Below, piece after piece: positions 34,648 through 43,069 of a DNA stretch of 64,000 nucleotides (position 1 is the stretch's first letter; every line of letters starts with the position of its first letter). This stretch comes from Chthoniobacter sp. (GTDB lineage Bacteria > Verrucomicrobiota > Verrucomicrobiia > Chthoniobacterales > Chthoniobacteraceae): assembly GCA_021414005.1 (NCBI GenBank), contig JAIOPH010000001.1:62001-126000 (forward strand), read 5' to 3'. Both the position numbers and the translations under genes were made by a program. A model generated the notes under the pieces. It was given only the letters and a program-made list of their open reading frames with translations, made no database searches and was not told the DNA's origin.

Positions 34648-37600
34648 ATGACCGAACCCGCGCCCGATCCGCAAAAGAGCGGATTTATTTTCCAAGACCC
34701 GCAGGGCCGACGCTGGCCGCGCTTGCGGCGGGTGCTGGCGCTGTGGGGGCTGGTGCTGGTGCTGGCGGTGGTGTGGTTTTTTCGCGCGCTTTTCATCCAC
34801 CCGGAGCTGCACATGCCGGCGATCGTTCGCTCGCTGAAGGGACAGCTCAAGATCGCCATTCGCGCGGAAAAGGATGATCCGAAGGCACTGAGTTTCGAGA
34901 AGAAGCTGGAGCAGCTCAATGCGAAGCTGGCGGCCGAGGACGCCAATCCGGCGGCCGTCGCGCGGCTTTACGGCAGCTCTAAGGCTGCGCAGGAACGGCT
35001 CACGCGCATCCGCTCCCAAATCCAACGCGCGCGGGGGGAAATCCGGCTGGGGCTCTATGTGGACTGGGATCCAAACAGCTTCACCTCGCTGCAGCAGCAC
35101 GCCGCCGCGCTCACGCATCTGGCACCGGAGTGGTTCGCGCTGCAGGGCACCGAGAGCCGGCTCGTGGTGGAAAGTGAACCGCGGATCACCGCCTTCGCCG
35201 CCGCCCACGGACTCACGCTCATGCCGCTCCTGCGCAATCTCCAGGGCAGCACCTGGCAGCCCGAGGCGGTGGAAAATCTCGCCAACGGCTCGGCCGACAA
35301 ACGGGCGCGCTTCGTTGCGGAACTCGTGGCTGGTTTGCGCAGGAGCAAGGCGGGCGGCGTGATTCTCGACTGGCACGAACTCGATCCCGCGTACCAGGAC
35401 AAATACACCGCTTTGATCGGGCAAATCGCGGATGCGATGGCTGACGAGAAGCTGGAGCTGTGGTTCATGGTTTCGCTCGGCGAGGACTTCGACACGTTCG
35501 ACATCGCCGGGCTGGAGCTGACGGTGGATCGGTTCGTGGCCGTCTTTCACGACGAAAACTCCGAAAGCGATCCGCCGGGACCCATCGCCTCGCAGACGTG
35601 GCTGGATGGCTGGATGCAAGTGCTCACGAAAACCGACGCGCAAGGCCACTGGCTGTACGGCGAGCCAGCGCAGTGGATCGGCCTGCTCGGCGCGTACGCG
35701 TATGACTGGAACACGACGACCCAGCGCGCTGAGACCATCGGTTACCGCGATGCCATGAGCCGCGCGAGCTACGCCGGGGTGGATGACGCGGCCAAAAAAA
35801 TCCGCGTGGCCGCGCCCTCCTACAACGGGCAGTACGTTTACTCCGAGCCCGGTGGCGAGCACAGCGTGACCTTCCTCGACGCCATCTCGTTTCACAATCA
35901 CCTGCGCACCGTGCGCGCGGCGAAATTCGGCGGCATCGGCGTGAGCCGGCTCGGCACGGAGGACCCGCAAATCTGGGACGTACTGGAAATGCGCGGCCCG
36001 CCGGCGAGCGGCGCGCTGCGAGCGCTGGGGGAACTGAAGACGAATCTCAGCGTGACCAACGTGGGCCGCGGCGAGGTGGTGACGGTGGACCTCACGCACG
36101 ATGACGGGCGGCGCAAAGTGTCGCTGCAACCCGACGGCTTGCTCGCCGCGGAATATACGGACTTTCCCACCTACCCGGTGCTGTATCATCAGGGCGCAAC
36201 TGCGGAGCACGATGTGGCCATCACTTTCGACGATGGCCCCGACCCGCACTGGACACCGCGCATCCTCGACATTCTCAAAGCGCGTGACGTGAAGGCGGTC
36301 TTTTTCCTCACGGGCCAGAACTGCGAAGATCATCCGAGGCTGGTCTCGCGCATCCTCGCGGAGGGGCACGAGATTGGGAACCACACATACTACCACCGCA
36401 ACCTCGCCACGATGTCGGAGTGGCAGATGCAGCTCGAACTCGATGCCACGCAACGTCTCATCCAAAGCATCACCGGCCACTCGACCACGCTTTTTCGTCC
36501 GCCCTATAACGCCGACTCGAATCCGGCGGACCTCGCGGAGTTGGAGCCGCTGGCCGTGGCGGAGCGGCTCGGCTACACGGTCGTGCTGGAAAAGATCGAC
36601 CCGCAGGATTGGGCGCGGCCGGGCACCGACGAGATCGTGCAGCGCGTGAAGGATCTGCGCGACGAGGGCAACATCGTTTTGCTGCACGACGCCGGCGGCG
36701 ACCGCGGGCAGACGGTGGAGGCGCTGCCGCGAATCATTGATTACCTGCAGGCGCGTGGCGACCGGATCGTGTCGCTGAGCCAGTTGCTCGGCATCGCGCG
36801 CGATGAGCTGATGCCGCCGGTGGACGCCAGCCAGCCGCTGGAGCGGGTCGTCACGAGCGCGGGCTTTCGCGTTTGGCACGGCATCGTGGAGTTTTTCTGG
36901 GCGTTCATGATCGTGGCTACCGGACTGGTGGTTCTCCGCACGCTGCTCGTGGCGTGGCTCGCGCACCGGCACCACCGCGATGCGCGGAAAGGCGAATATC
37001 GGATGACGAATGACGAATCTTTCTGTCCGCCGGTCAGCGTGGTCATCGCGGCTTTCAATGAGGGAAAGGTGATCGCGCAGACTCTGCGGTCGGTCGCGGA
37101 GACGGATTACGCCGGAGAGTTTGAAATCCTCGTGGTGGACGATGGTTCAAAGGACAACACCGCGGAGGAAGTGGACCGCGTCGCGGCGGCGGACCGGCGC
37201 GTGCGGCTGGTGCCACAGGCGAATACCGGCAAGTCCGGCGCGCTGCGGCGCGGCGTGGCGCAGGCGCGGCACGGCATCGTGGTGTTTCTCGATGCCGACA
37301 CGCAGTTCGAGCGCGGTACGCTCCGCGCGCTCGTCCAGCCTCTTGCCAATCCGCTCACCGGCGCCGTCAGCGGCAATGCACGCGTGGGCAACCTGCGCAC
37401 CTTTATCGCCCGCTGCCAGAGCCTCGAATACATCTGCGGCTTCAATCTCGACCGCCGCGCCTACACCGCGAGCAACTGCATCACCGTGGTGCCCGGTGCG
37501 ATCAGCGCGCTGCGGCGCAGCGCCATCGCAGCTGCGGGCGGTTTTTCCGACGACACGCTGGCCGAGGACACCGACCTTACGCTCATGCTGCACCGGCTCG

Positions 37601-38100
37601 GATACCACATCGACTACGCGCCGTCCGCCATCGCCCACACCGAAGCGCCGGAGACTTTCCGCACGCTGGCACGCCAGCGTTTCCGCTGGGCCTTTGGCAC
37701 CATGCAATGCCTGTGGAAACACCGCGACCTCGTCTTCAACCCACGCTTCGGCGCGCTCGGCTGGTTCAGTCTGCCAAACGTCTGGTTCATGCAGATCGGC
37801 CTCGTCGCCGTCACGCCGCTGGTCGATGCGATCCTGCTCTACTCCTTGATCCTCGGCCATGCCGCCGGCCTTTGGTATTGGTTCGCCGCCGTGCTCGGAC
37901 TCGATCTTTTTCTCGCCCTCCTCGCCTGCCGGATGGAGCGCGAACCGCTGCACCGTGCGCTGCTCATCCTGCCCATGCGCTTCGTCTATCGGCCGCTGCT
38001 GGCGTGGGTCATTTGGAAGGCGATCATCCGCGCGCTGCGGGGCGCGTTCGTAGGCTGGGGGAAACTGGAGCGCACCGCGAGTGTGCCGAGCCGGGTATGA
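34648..38100 (+). CDS. Three-domain exopolysaccharide enzyme: GH18-like, polysaccharide deacetylase, GT2 synthase
   Basis: 1150 residues. N-terminal transmembrane helix about 28-50. GH18-like (chitinase-fold) domain about 130-445 (GLYVDWDPNSF; GGVILDWHELDP near 240 in place of DGxDxDxE). NodB/CE4 deacetylase about 515-720: metal Asp in TFDDGPDP at 525, HEIGNHTYYH at 573, RPPYNADSN at 617, LLHDAGGDR. Transmembrane helix near 750-775. GT2 from 795: VSVVIAAFNEG, VVDDGSKD, DADTQF, EDTDL, and QRFRW, the processive-synthase signature, then C-terminal helices. It would polymerise and deacetylate a surface polysaccharide, probably of N-acetylhexosamine. The 3' end overlaps the GH26-like gene by 4 bp. 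Confidence 0.9.
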   Translation: MTEPAPDPQKSGFIFQDPQGRRWPRLRRVLALWGLVLVLAVVWFFRALFIHPELHMPAIVRSLKGQLKIAIRAEKDDPKALSFEKKLEQLNAKLAAEDANPAAVARLYGSSKAAQERLTRIRSQIQRARGEIRLGLYVDWDPNSFTSLQQHAAALTHLAPEWFALQGTESRLVVESEPRITAFAAAHGLTLMPLLRNLQGSTWQPEAVENLANGSADKRARFVAELVAGLRRSKAGGVILDWHELDPAYQDKYTALIGQIADAMADEKLELWFMVSLGEDFDTFDIAGLELTVDRFVAVFHDENSESDPPGPIASQTWLDGWMQVLTKTDAQGHWLYGEPAQWIGLLGAYAYDWNTTTQRAETIGYRDAMSRASYAGVDDAAKKIRVAAPSYNGQYVYSEPGGEHSVTFLDAISFHNHLRTVRAAKFGGIGVSRLGTEDPQIWDVLEMRGPPASGALRALGELKTNLSVTNVGRGEVVTVDLTHDDGRRKVSLQPDGLLAAEYTDFPTYPVLYHQGATAEHDVAITFDDGPDPHWTPRILDILKARDVKAVFFLTGQNCEDHPRLVSRILAEGHEIGNHTYYHRNLATMSEWQMQLELDATQRLIQSITGHSTTLFRPPYNADSNPADLAELEPLAVAERLGYTVVLEKIDPQDWARPGTDEIVQRVKDLRDEGNIVLLHDAGGDRGQTVEALPRIIDYLQARGDRIVSLSQLLGIARDELMPPVDASQPLERVVTSAGFRVWHGIVEFFWAFMIVATGLVVLRTLLVAWLAHRHHRDARKGEYRMTNDESFCPPVSVVIAAFNEGKVIAQTLRSVAETDYAGEFEILVVDDGSKDNTAEEVDRVAAADRRVRLVPQANTGKSGALRRGVAQARHGIVVFLDADTQFERGTLRALVQPLANPLTGAVSGNARVGNLRTFIARCQSLEYICGFNLDRRAYTASNCITVVPGAISALRRSAIAAAGGFSDDTLAEDTDLTLMLHRLGYHIDYAPSAIAHTEAPETFRTLARQRFRWAFGTMQCLWKHRDLVFNPRFGALGWFSLPNVWFMQIGLVAVTPLVDAILLYSLILGHAAGLWYWFAAVLGLDLFLALLACRMEREPLHRALLILPMRFVYRPLLAWVIWKAIIRALRGAFVGWGKLERTASVPSRV
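37011..37027. repeat. ATGACGA-type repeat inside the coding sequence, at a domain junction
   Basis: ggatgacgaatgacgaatc matches the intergenic repeat family seen at 7790-7826 and 3472-3490. Here it is translated as RMTNDES and sits exactly between the post-deacetylase membrane helix and the first strand of the GT2 domain. Confidence 0.6.
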
Positions 38101-39242
38101 ATTCTCGATTCTCGATTTTGGATTTTCGATTTCCCCGCCACGCACTTTCCGTTCTGGCTCTGGCTCTTTGCTGCACGGCGTGCAAACGGGATGCCGGCAT
38201 GAGTGCCTCCGCCAATCGAGAATCGAAAATCGAGAATCGAAAATTGGTCATCCCGGCCCACGGTGCCTACACCGGCGCTTACATTGACTGGGGCGAAAAG
38301 GAGGACGGCGTCACGCTCGAAGCCATCGAGCGCTTCGACAAAATGGTGGGCAAGCATCAGGCCATCGTCGCGAGTTCGAGCTATTGGGGGGAGCAGACAT
38401 TTCCCGAGGCCAATGTGCGCGTCATCGCCGCGCACCACTCGGTACCGCTGATCTTCTGGTCGCCGTGGGACAAGCCGTACGTCGAAGGACTCGGGCCGGA
38501 CAAATATTCGATCACCAGCATCATCGAGGGAAAACACGACGCCTATCTCGACATGTGGGGCGACAAAGCGCGCGAGTTTGGGCACCCGATGATCGTCTCG
38601 TTTGCCAATGAAATGAACGGTTCGTGGTTTCCCTGGAGCGGTTTGCACTACGGCGGCGACAAACTCGTGGAAGGCACGAAGCCGCCCGACGAGCGCTACG
38701 TCGGACCGGAGACTTTCAAGAAAGCCTACCGTCATGTCGTCGATCGCGTGCGCGCGCGCGGCGCGAAGAACGTGCAGTGGGTCCTGCACCTCATGAACTA
38801 CTCGCTCCCGCAGGAGCACTGGAATCTCGCCGCCCAGTACTATCCCGGCCCGGACTACTGCGACTGGCTCGGCTTCAGTCTCTACGGCGCGCAGTTTGCC
38901 GACGACACTTGGTCGCGCTTCTCCGGACTTTTCGACTGGCCTTACGAGGAACTCCGCCGCATCGACGCGACCAAGCCCGTGATGGTTTGCGAGTGGGGTG
39001 TCGGCGAATTTCCCGGCATGGGCAGCAAGCCCGAATGGATTCGCGACGGCTTCCGCCAGATGCGCGAGGCGCGCTACCCGAACTTCAAGGCGTGCGTCTA
39101 TTGGCACGAACGCTGGCAGAACGAGGACGGCCGCTACAGCAACCTCCGCGTGAATTCCACGCCGGAATCCCTCGAAGCCTACCGCGCCGGCGTCACCGAT
39201 CCTTTCTACCTCGGCGAGCCGATCATCGAGCCCGCGAAGTAG
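38097..39242 (+). CDS. GH26-like glycoside hydrolase lipoprotein
   Basis: 381 residues. The ATG at 38097 overlaps the stop of the polysaccharide enzyme (ATGA). Signal peptide ALSVLALALCCTAC with a lipobox-like end, then a GH26-type TIM barrel: IVASSSYWGEQTFPE, VPLIFWSPWDKPY, acid/base Glu172 in SFANEMNGSWFPWSG, DWLGFSLYGAQ, and nucleophile Glu299 in VMVCEWGVGEFPG. GH26 includes beta-mannanases and related endo-hydrolases. Its coupling to a synthase/deacetylase suggests it trims or releases the polymer made next door. Parts of the N-terminus are encoded by intergenic-type repeats, so the true start is uncertain. Confidence 0.85.
   Translation: MNSRFSILDFRFPRHALSVLALALCCTACKRDAGMSASANRESKIENRKLVIPAHGAYTGAYIDWGEKEDGVTLEAIERFDKMVGKHQAIVASSSYWGEQTFPEANVRVIAAHHSVPLIFWSPWDKPYVEGLGPDKYSITSIIEGKHDAYLDMWGDKAREFGHPMIVSFANEMNGSWFPWSGLHYGGDKLVEGTKPPDERYVGPETFKKAYRHVVDRVRARGAKNVQWVLHLMNYSLPQEHWNLAAQYYPGPDYCDWLGFSLYGAQFADDTWSRFSGLFDWPYEELRRIDATKPVMVCEWGVGEFPGMGSKPEWIRDGFRQMREARYPNFKACVYWHERWQNEDGRYSNLRVNSTPESLEAYRAGVTDPFYLGEPIIEPAK
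38101..38133. repeat. ATTCTCGATTTTCG-type repeat, copy 1 (5' end of GH26-like gene)
   Basis: attctcgattctcgattttg followed by gattttcgatttc. Translated as NSRFSILDFRF. Inverted relative to the copy at 38212-38247. Confidence 0.75.
38212..38247. repeat. ATTCTCGATTTTCG-type repeat, copy 2 (inverted)
   Basis: ccaatcgagaatcgaaaatc followed by gagaatcgaaaattgg; bounded by CCAAT/ATTGG. Translated as NRESKIENRK. With copy 1 it brackets about 78 bp encoding the lipoprotein signal. Confidence 0.75.
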
Positions 39243-39251
39243 CGCGCGGCC

Positions 39252-39800
39252 TCACTCGAGTTCGTAGCGCGGCAGCGCGGGATCGACCTCCTGACTCCAC
39301 GCATCAATGCCGCCGCGGACCGCGCGCACGTTTGCAAAGCCATGCCCGGCGAAGTAGGCTGCCGCATCCATGCTGCGCGCGCCGGCGTGGTCGAGTATGG
39401 CAAGCAACGTCTGGCGATCCCAGCGAACGAGGATTTCCTGCATCAGCTCCTGGGAGAAAAAGATCGCGCCCTCGATGTGGACGGCGTCGAACTCCTCGCG
39501 CGTGCGGATGTCGATGAGCCGTGCCTGCGGGTCGGCTTTGAGCGCGGCAGCGAGGTCGGCGGGAGCGATGAGGATTTTCTCGTCGGCTTCGTGGCTTGCG
39601 AGGATGTGCGCAACGACTTCCTCGACGGGCAGGTTTTCGTTGCGCGCGCAGATTTCCGCCAGCGTCTCGGTGGGCTGAAAACCGCAGCTCGCGCACCCAC
39701 CAATGTGGTAGCGGCGAAAGAGCGCGCGCTGGGCGCCGGGGTAGCGCTGGAGCAGTGCACTCATGGGCAGGTGCGGATCGCATGAAGCGGTGGTGGTCAT
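39252..39800 (-). CDS. Two-domain protein: DUF1858-like plus rhodanese lacking the active-site cysteine
   Basis: 182 residues from ATG 39800. An ATG at 39851, 3 bp beyond the upstream gene's stop, is also open. Residues about 10-65 form a small DUF1858-like helical domain (LLQRYPGAQRALFRRYHIGG, CASCGFQPTETLAEI). Residues about 85-182 are rhodanese-like (RLIDIRTREEFDAVHIEGAI, GFANVRAVRGGIDAW). The catalytic loop reads LDHAGARS: Asp137 stands where rhodaneses have Cys, so sulfur transfer is not expected. Last gene of the riboswitch-led leftward operon. Confidence 0.85.
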   Translation of the reverse strand: MTTTASCDPHLPMSALLQRYPGAQRALFRRYHIGGCASCGFQPTETLAEICARNENLPVEEVVAHILASHEADEKILIAPADLAAALKADPQARLIDIRTREEFDAVHIEGAIFFSQELMQEILVRWDRQTLLAILDHAGARSMDAAAYFAGHGFANVRAVRGGIDAWSQEVDPALPRYELE

Positions 39801-39854
39801 GCCCGGAGGGTAGCGGCGATGCGGAGCAGTGACAAATCCGGCCGTGTCCAAGTC

Positions 39855-40637
39855 TCAGGGTTCGCGATCCGGGTTCCAGAAGCCGTTGTTTTCGTCGGAG
39901 CCGAACCAGCCGAGGTTTTGCGCCTCGGGATTGCCGCCGTGGGGGTTCTCGCCGTCGGCGCGGGAGACCTTTGTCTCCATGCTGGAGTGGCCGTCGCACC
40001 AGCCGACGAGCGCCTTGCCATTGAAGCGGAAGTGGAGGCTGGGTGAGGGCCGGGAGCCGCTGGCACCGGTGCCAAAATCCCAGAACGGTGGCTCGACAAA
40101 CGGATATTCCTGGATGCCATCGACGACGGCGTAGGCGGTGGTGGCAAACATGAGCGTCTGCGCCGGATGGAGAACCTGCGCGGGGCGGGCGGACACGCGG
40201 GTGCCGTCGGCATTCCACGCGCCGCCCGGTGTGCCGCCGATGTAGCTGGCGTTGTAGCCATAGCCGCCGGTGCCGTCCTCGAAGCTGCCTTTGCCAGCGA
40301 TCATTTTCGTGAAGAGCGGGCACTTGGTAACGGCGGCGGACTGGCCGAGATACGGCGCGAGAAATCCTTTGGTGGGATCGAACTTTCCACCCGCCGAGGT
40401 CCGCGCGCCGTGCCAGCGGCGGTTGTTCTTTTTGTCGTCCGCCGGCGCGTAACAACCCTGATCGGCGGCGTAGGCAAGGTTGGCCGCGACGAGCGAGCGT
40501 AGGTTCTGGCTGCTGCTGACCGCGAGCGACTGGAGCCGCGCGTGGCGAAACGCGGGAAAGAGCAGCGCGGCGAGAATCGCGATGATGGCGATGACGACGA
40601 GCAGTTCGATGAGCGTGAACGCACAGCGGCGCGTCAT
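39855..40637 (-). CDS. Prepilin-like protein with H-X9-DG C-terminal motif
   Basis: 260 residues from ATG 40637; the start overlaps the previous stop by 4 bp and gives a perfect leader, MTRRCAFTLIELLVVIAIIA, with the +5 Glu. The C-terminal part has the processing-associated motif as LHFRFNGKALVGWCDGHSS. Such proteins are abundant and expanded in Planctomycetota and Verrucomicrobiota; their role is unclear. Its place in a cobalamin-riboswitch operon is unusual and suggests surface display linked to B12 supply. Confidence 0.88.
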   Translation of the reverse strand: MTRRCAFTLIELLVVIAIIAILAALLFPAFRHARLQSLAVSSSQNLRSLVAANLAYAADQGCYAPADDKKNNRRWHGARTSAGGKFDPTKGFLAPYLGQSAAVTKCPLFTKMIAGKGSFEDGTGGYGYNASYIGGTPGGAWNADGTRVSARPAQVLHPAQTLMFATTAYAVVDGIQEYPFVEPPFWDFGTGASGSRPSPSLHFRFNGKALVGWCDGHSSMETKVSRADGENPHGGNPEAQNLGWFGSDENNGFWNPDREP

Positions 40638-41908
40638 GGCGCGGATTGGGTGATTTTTACCCGCAGAAATCGCGCGGCGTGACCGGAAATGGTCTGCACG
40701 TCGGCCACGCACACGCGGCGGATGACGCCGACGCTGGCGATGGCGCTGGCGCTGGTCTCGGTGATGGTCGGCGTGAAGCCGCCAACGCCGGCGACGGGTT
40801 GGCCGGCGGCGCTGCTCGCGATGGTCGTCCACGAGCCGGTGGCGAGGTTGTCGCGGACCTGCACTTCATAGGTCAGGTCGGTGGCGCGTTCGTCGCGGGT
40901 GAAGATGATCTCGAGGCGGTCGGCGTTGCTTTCCACCTGCACCGGGCCGGCGGTGGCATCCGGCTGATCGGGCAGGCGGGTAAAGGCGTATTCGATTACG
41001 TTCGACGCGCCGTCGCCGTCCGGGTCGACATCGGCACCGCGGTTTCCTCCCGTGAGGCCTCGCAAGTCCTGCCACGCATCGAACGTCATCAGTCGCGAGA
41101 TTGCCCCGACAGCCTCAATGTCCGCGCCGCCGGAAACGATAGTGAGGAGCGGGTCGTAAATCGCGTGACCGGTGCTGTCGAGGTAGGTGCCCGTGCCGGG
41201 GATGTCCACGAGGCGGACGTAGCTGACGCTGGCGAGTCCGACATCGGCGAGGTCGAACGGCGTGCCCCACGAGTCGCCGAATGCGTTCACATGTTTACCC
41301 GCGAGGTTGAAAACGTTGGTGGGATTGATCGTGCCGTACTGGCCGACCGCCGCCGCGGTTAGCGAGCGCGAGGGGAAGCGCACGAAATTCACTCCGTCGG
41401 CGGAAACTTCGACGTAGGCCAGTTCGCCAAAAAGGTTCGCCGCGCCGCCCCCTTGAAAGAAGGCGTTTTCAAAGACGGTGAAATCGGCTCCGGTCAGGTT
41501 CTGAATCGGATGGGCGAAATGCAGGGTGATTTTGCCGGGCGTACCGCCATCTGACCGATCACCGAGGGAGGCGACGTCGAAGTGGTCGCCCGTCACCGGA
41601 CCAAGGGTGGCACCGGGCTGGGCGTAGGCACTGGAGACACCCGGCGCGGGCGCATAGCTGGTGACACTCGCCGCCCAATCGAAGAAGAGTGGATTAACGT
41701 AGTTGCGCTCGTTGATGATGCCGAAGCCGTCATCGAGCCGCGCCAAGCCTTCGCCGTCGGGACCGACGAATCCGGGAATGGGCGCGTCGGTAGTGCTCGT
41801 GGGATCATTCAGCCCGGCGGAATACGGCCCTGCAACGAGCGAACCCTGCGCCCACAGCCCGACGAGGAGGACGCAGGCAAACGGGCAGCGGAACGGGGAA
41901 AGGCGCAT
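40634..41908 (-). CDS. Secreted surface protein of the cobalamin-riboswitch operon
   Basis: 424 residues with a signal peptide (CVLLVGLWAQGSLVAG). The main domain (about 60-270) is beta-rich: HPIQNLTGADFTVFENAFF, AYVEVSADGVNFVRFPS, GKHVNAFGDSWGTPFDLADV, VSYVRLVDIPGTGTY, and the closing GGADIEAVG. This general pattern is shared with cell-surface proteins encoded near btuB/btuG in Bacteroides, as far as I recall. A Ca-binding-like DVDPDGDGASNVIEYAF segment follows, then a beta-sandwich tail. No sorting signal is visible at the C-terminus. The gene begins 6 bp after the propeller gene ends. Confidence 0.7.
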   Translation of the reverse strand: MRLSPFRCPFACVLLVGLWAQGSLVAGPYSAGLNDPTSTTDAPIPGFVGPDGEGLARLDDGFGIINERNYVNPLFFDWAASVTSYAPAPGVSSAYAQPGATLGPVTGDHFDVASLGDRSDGGTPGKITLHFAHPIQNLTGADFTVFENAFFQGGGAANLFGELAYVEVSADGVNFVRFPSRSLTAAAVGQYGTINPTNVFNLAGKHVNAFGDSWGTPFDLADVGLASVSYVRLVDIPGTGTYLDSTGHAIYDPLLTIVSGGADIEAVGAISRLMTFDAWQDLRGLTGGNRGADVDPDGDGASNVIEYAFTRLPDQPDATAGPVQVESNADRLEIIFTRDERATDLTYEVQVRDNLATGSWTTIASSAAGQPVAGVGGFTPTITETSASAIASVGVIRRVCVADVQTISGHAARFLRVKITQSAP

Positions 41909-41914
41909 GGGCGT

Positions 41915-42919
41915 CTAGCTTTGCCAGCGGCGGCGGCGAGTCAATACAGCGAATCCCAACGCCCACAAAGCGGCGACGGAGGGCTCGGGCACCACGGCAT
42001 AGATCGCCGCCTGAGTATAACTGGCATTGGTCACGGCGACGAACAGCGTGCCGTCCACGAACTCGAGCTGGCCGATGCCGAAGTCCGGGCTGACCGCAAT
42101 GGCGCTGCTGCCCGGCACAGTGAGGTCGATCCGCGCGAGGGTGCCGAAGTTCGACTGCCAGAGCGCCTGCGCGCCGTCGTAGGCGAGATAGGCGTTGCCA
42201 CCGTTGGCGAGGAAGCGGTGCGGCAGGTCGAGAGGCTGCGTGGGCCCCGCGCCATCCGCAGCCTGCACCTCGGCAGCGCTAAAACGGTAAAGGTCGGGCT
42301 GCCCGAACGCGCCTGAGCCGCCATAGAAGAGCTGGCCCGTGGCATCAAAAATCAGTGGGCCGGAGTAGTCGCTCGGCGTATCCAAAATGAGATCTGCCGT
42401 CCCAAGCATCAGCCCGCCGCCGCCGTCCGGCAGCAGGTCAAAGCGCGAGACTTTGTTCCGTGGAGAAAAACCGCCGGGATTGTGGCTGAGGTACAGCCGG
42501 CCGCCGGCAAACGACATGTCGTAGTTTCCCGGGACCGTGCCGAGCGGATCAATGGTCAGATTCGGGTTCAGCACCCGGATCGCCCCACTGCTGTTCTCGC
42601 CAAAGAAAACCTTCCCGTTTTCCCACCGGACGAAGGAACCGAAGATGGACGCACCAAAATTGAAAAGGTCCATGGCTGCGGTGTAGCCGTCGCCCGGCGA
42701 GCGTCGGCAGAGGCGGCTCGGCGCGGTGAAATCGCTGTCGCTTTCGATGTAGTAGATGTCGCCACCCGGCGCGACGGCCAGCCCGCCGATCACAAAGCCG
42801 GGCGAGGCGTCGAAGAGTTTCGTGACGGAATACCCCGGCGCGGAGACAGTGAGCGTCTGCGCGAAAAGCGCGGAAGCCGCAGTCAGCAGATAGGCGCTGA
42901 GGAGGATGGTTTTTTTCAT
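41915..42919 (-). CDS. Secreted propeller-like PEP-CTERM protein under cobalamin-riboswitch control
   Basis: 334 residues from ATG 42919 (MKKTILLSAYLLTAASALFA signal); the longer frame upstream reads through the leader RNA. The middle consists of repeated propeller-like blades: GGLAVAPGGDIYYIESDSDF, GSFVRWENGKVFFGENSSGA, YDMSFAGGRLYLSHN, SGPLIFDATGQLFYG, IGQLEFVDGTLFVAV. The C-terminus is a classic PEP-CTERM: VPEPS, a hydrophobic stretch WALGFAVL, then RRRR. By family it would be sorted by an exosortase encoded elsewhere. A propeller surface protein headed by a B12 riboswitch recalls Bacteroides BtuG; direct homology is not claimed. Confidence 0.8.
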   Translation of the reverse strand: MKKTILLSAYLLTAASALFAQTLTVSAPGYSVTKLFDASPGFVIGGLAVAPGGDIYYIESDSDFTAPSRLCRRSPGDGYTAAMDLFNFGASIFGSFVRWENGKVFFGENSSGAIRVLNPNLTIDPLGTVPGNYDMSFAGGRLYLSHNPGGFSPRNKVSRFDLLPDGGGGLMLGTADLILDTPSDYSGPLIFDATGQLFYGGSGAFGQPDLYRFSAAEVQAADGAGPTQPLDLPHRFLANGGNAYLAYDGAQALWQSNFGTLARIDLTVPGSSAIAVSPDFGIGQLEFVDGTLFVAVTNASYTQAAIYAVVPEPSVAALWALGFAVLTRRRRWQS

Positions 42920-42922
42920 GGA

Positions 42923-42954
42923 CTGGTTTCTTTTTTGGGTTGGTGAGAAACCAG
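42923..42954 (-). promoter_or_regulatory. Hairpin covering the ribosome-binding region of the propeller gene
   Basis: On the coding strand CTGGTTTC and GAAACCAG pair across a 16-base A/C-rich loop, ending 3 bases before the ATG (42919). It lies downstream of the cobalamin aptamer and could be part of the expression platform by hiding the translation start. Another perfect hairpin, GGCGC-GAGT-GCGCC, lies at 42965-42978. Confidence 0.5.
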
Positions 42955-43069
42955 AACACGACACGGCGCGAGTGCGCCGCGGCGAGCGGGACTGATCCCT
43001 CATTGCTTCTTTTTTGCGAAGAAGTTTTGACGCGACCACCGCACCAGCGGCGGCCCGAATGAGAGCGAA

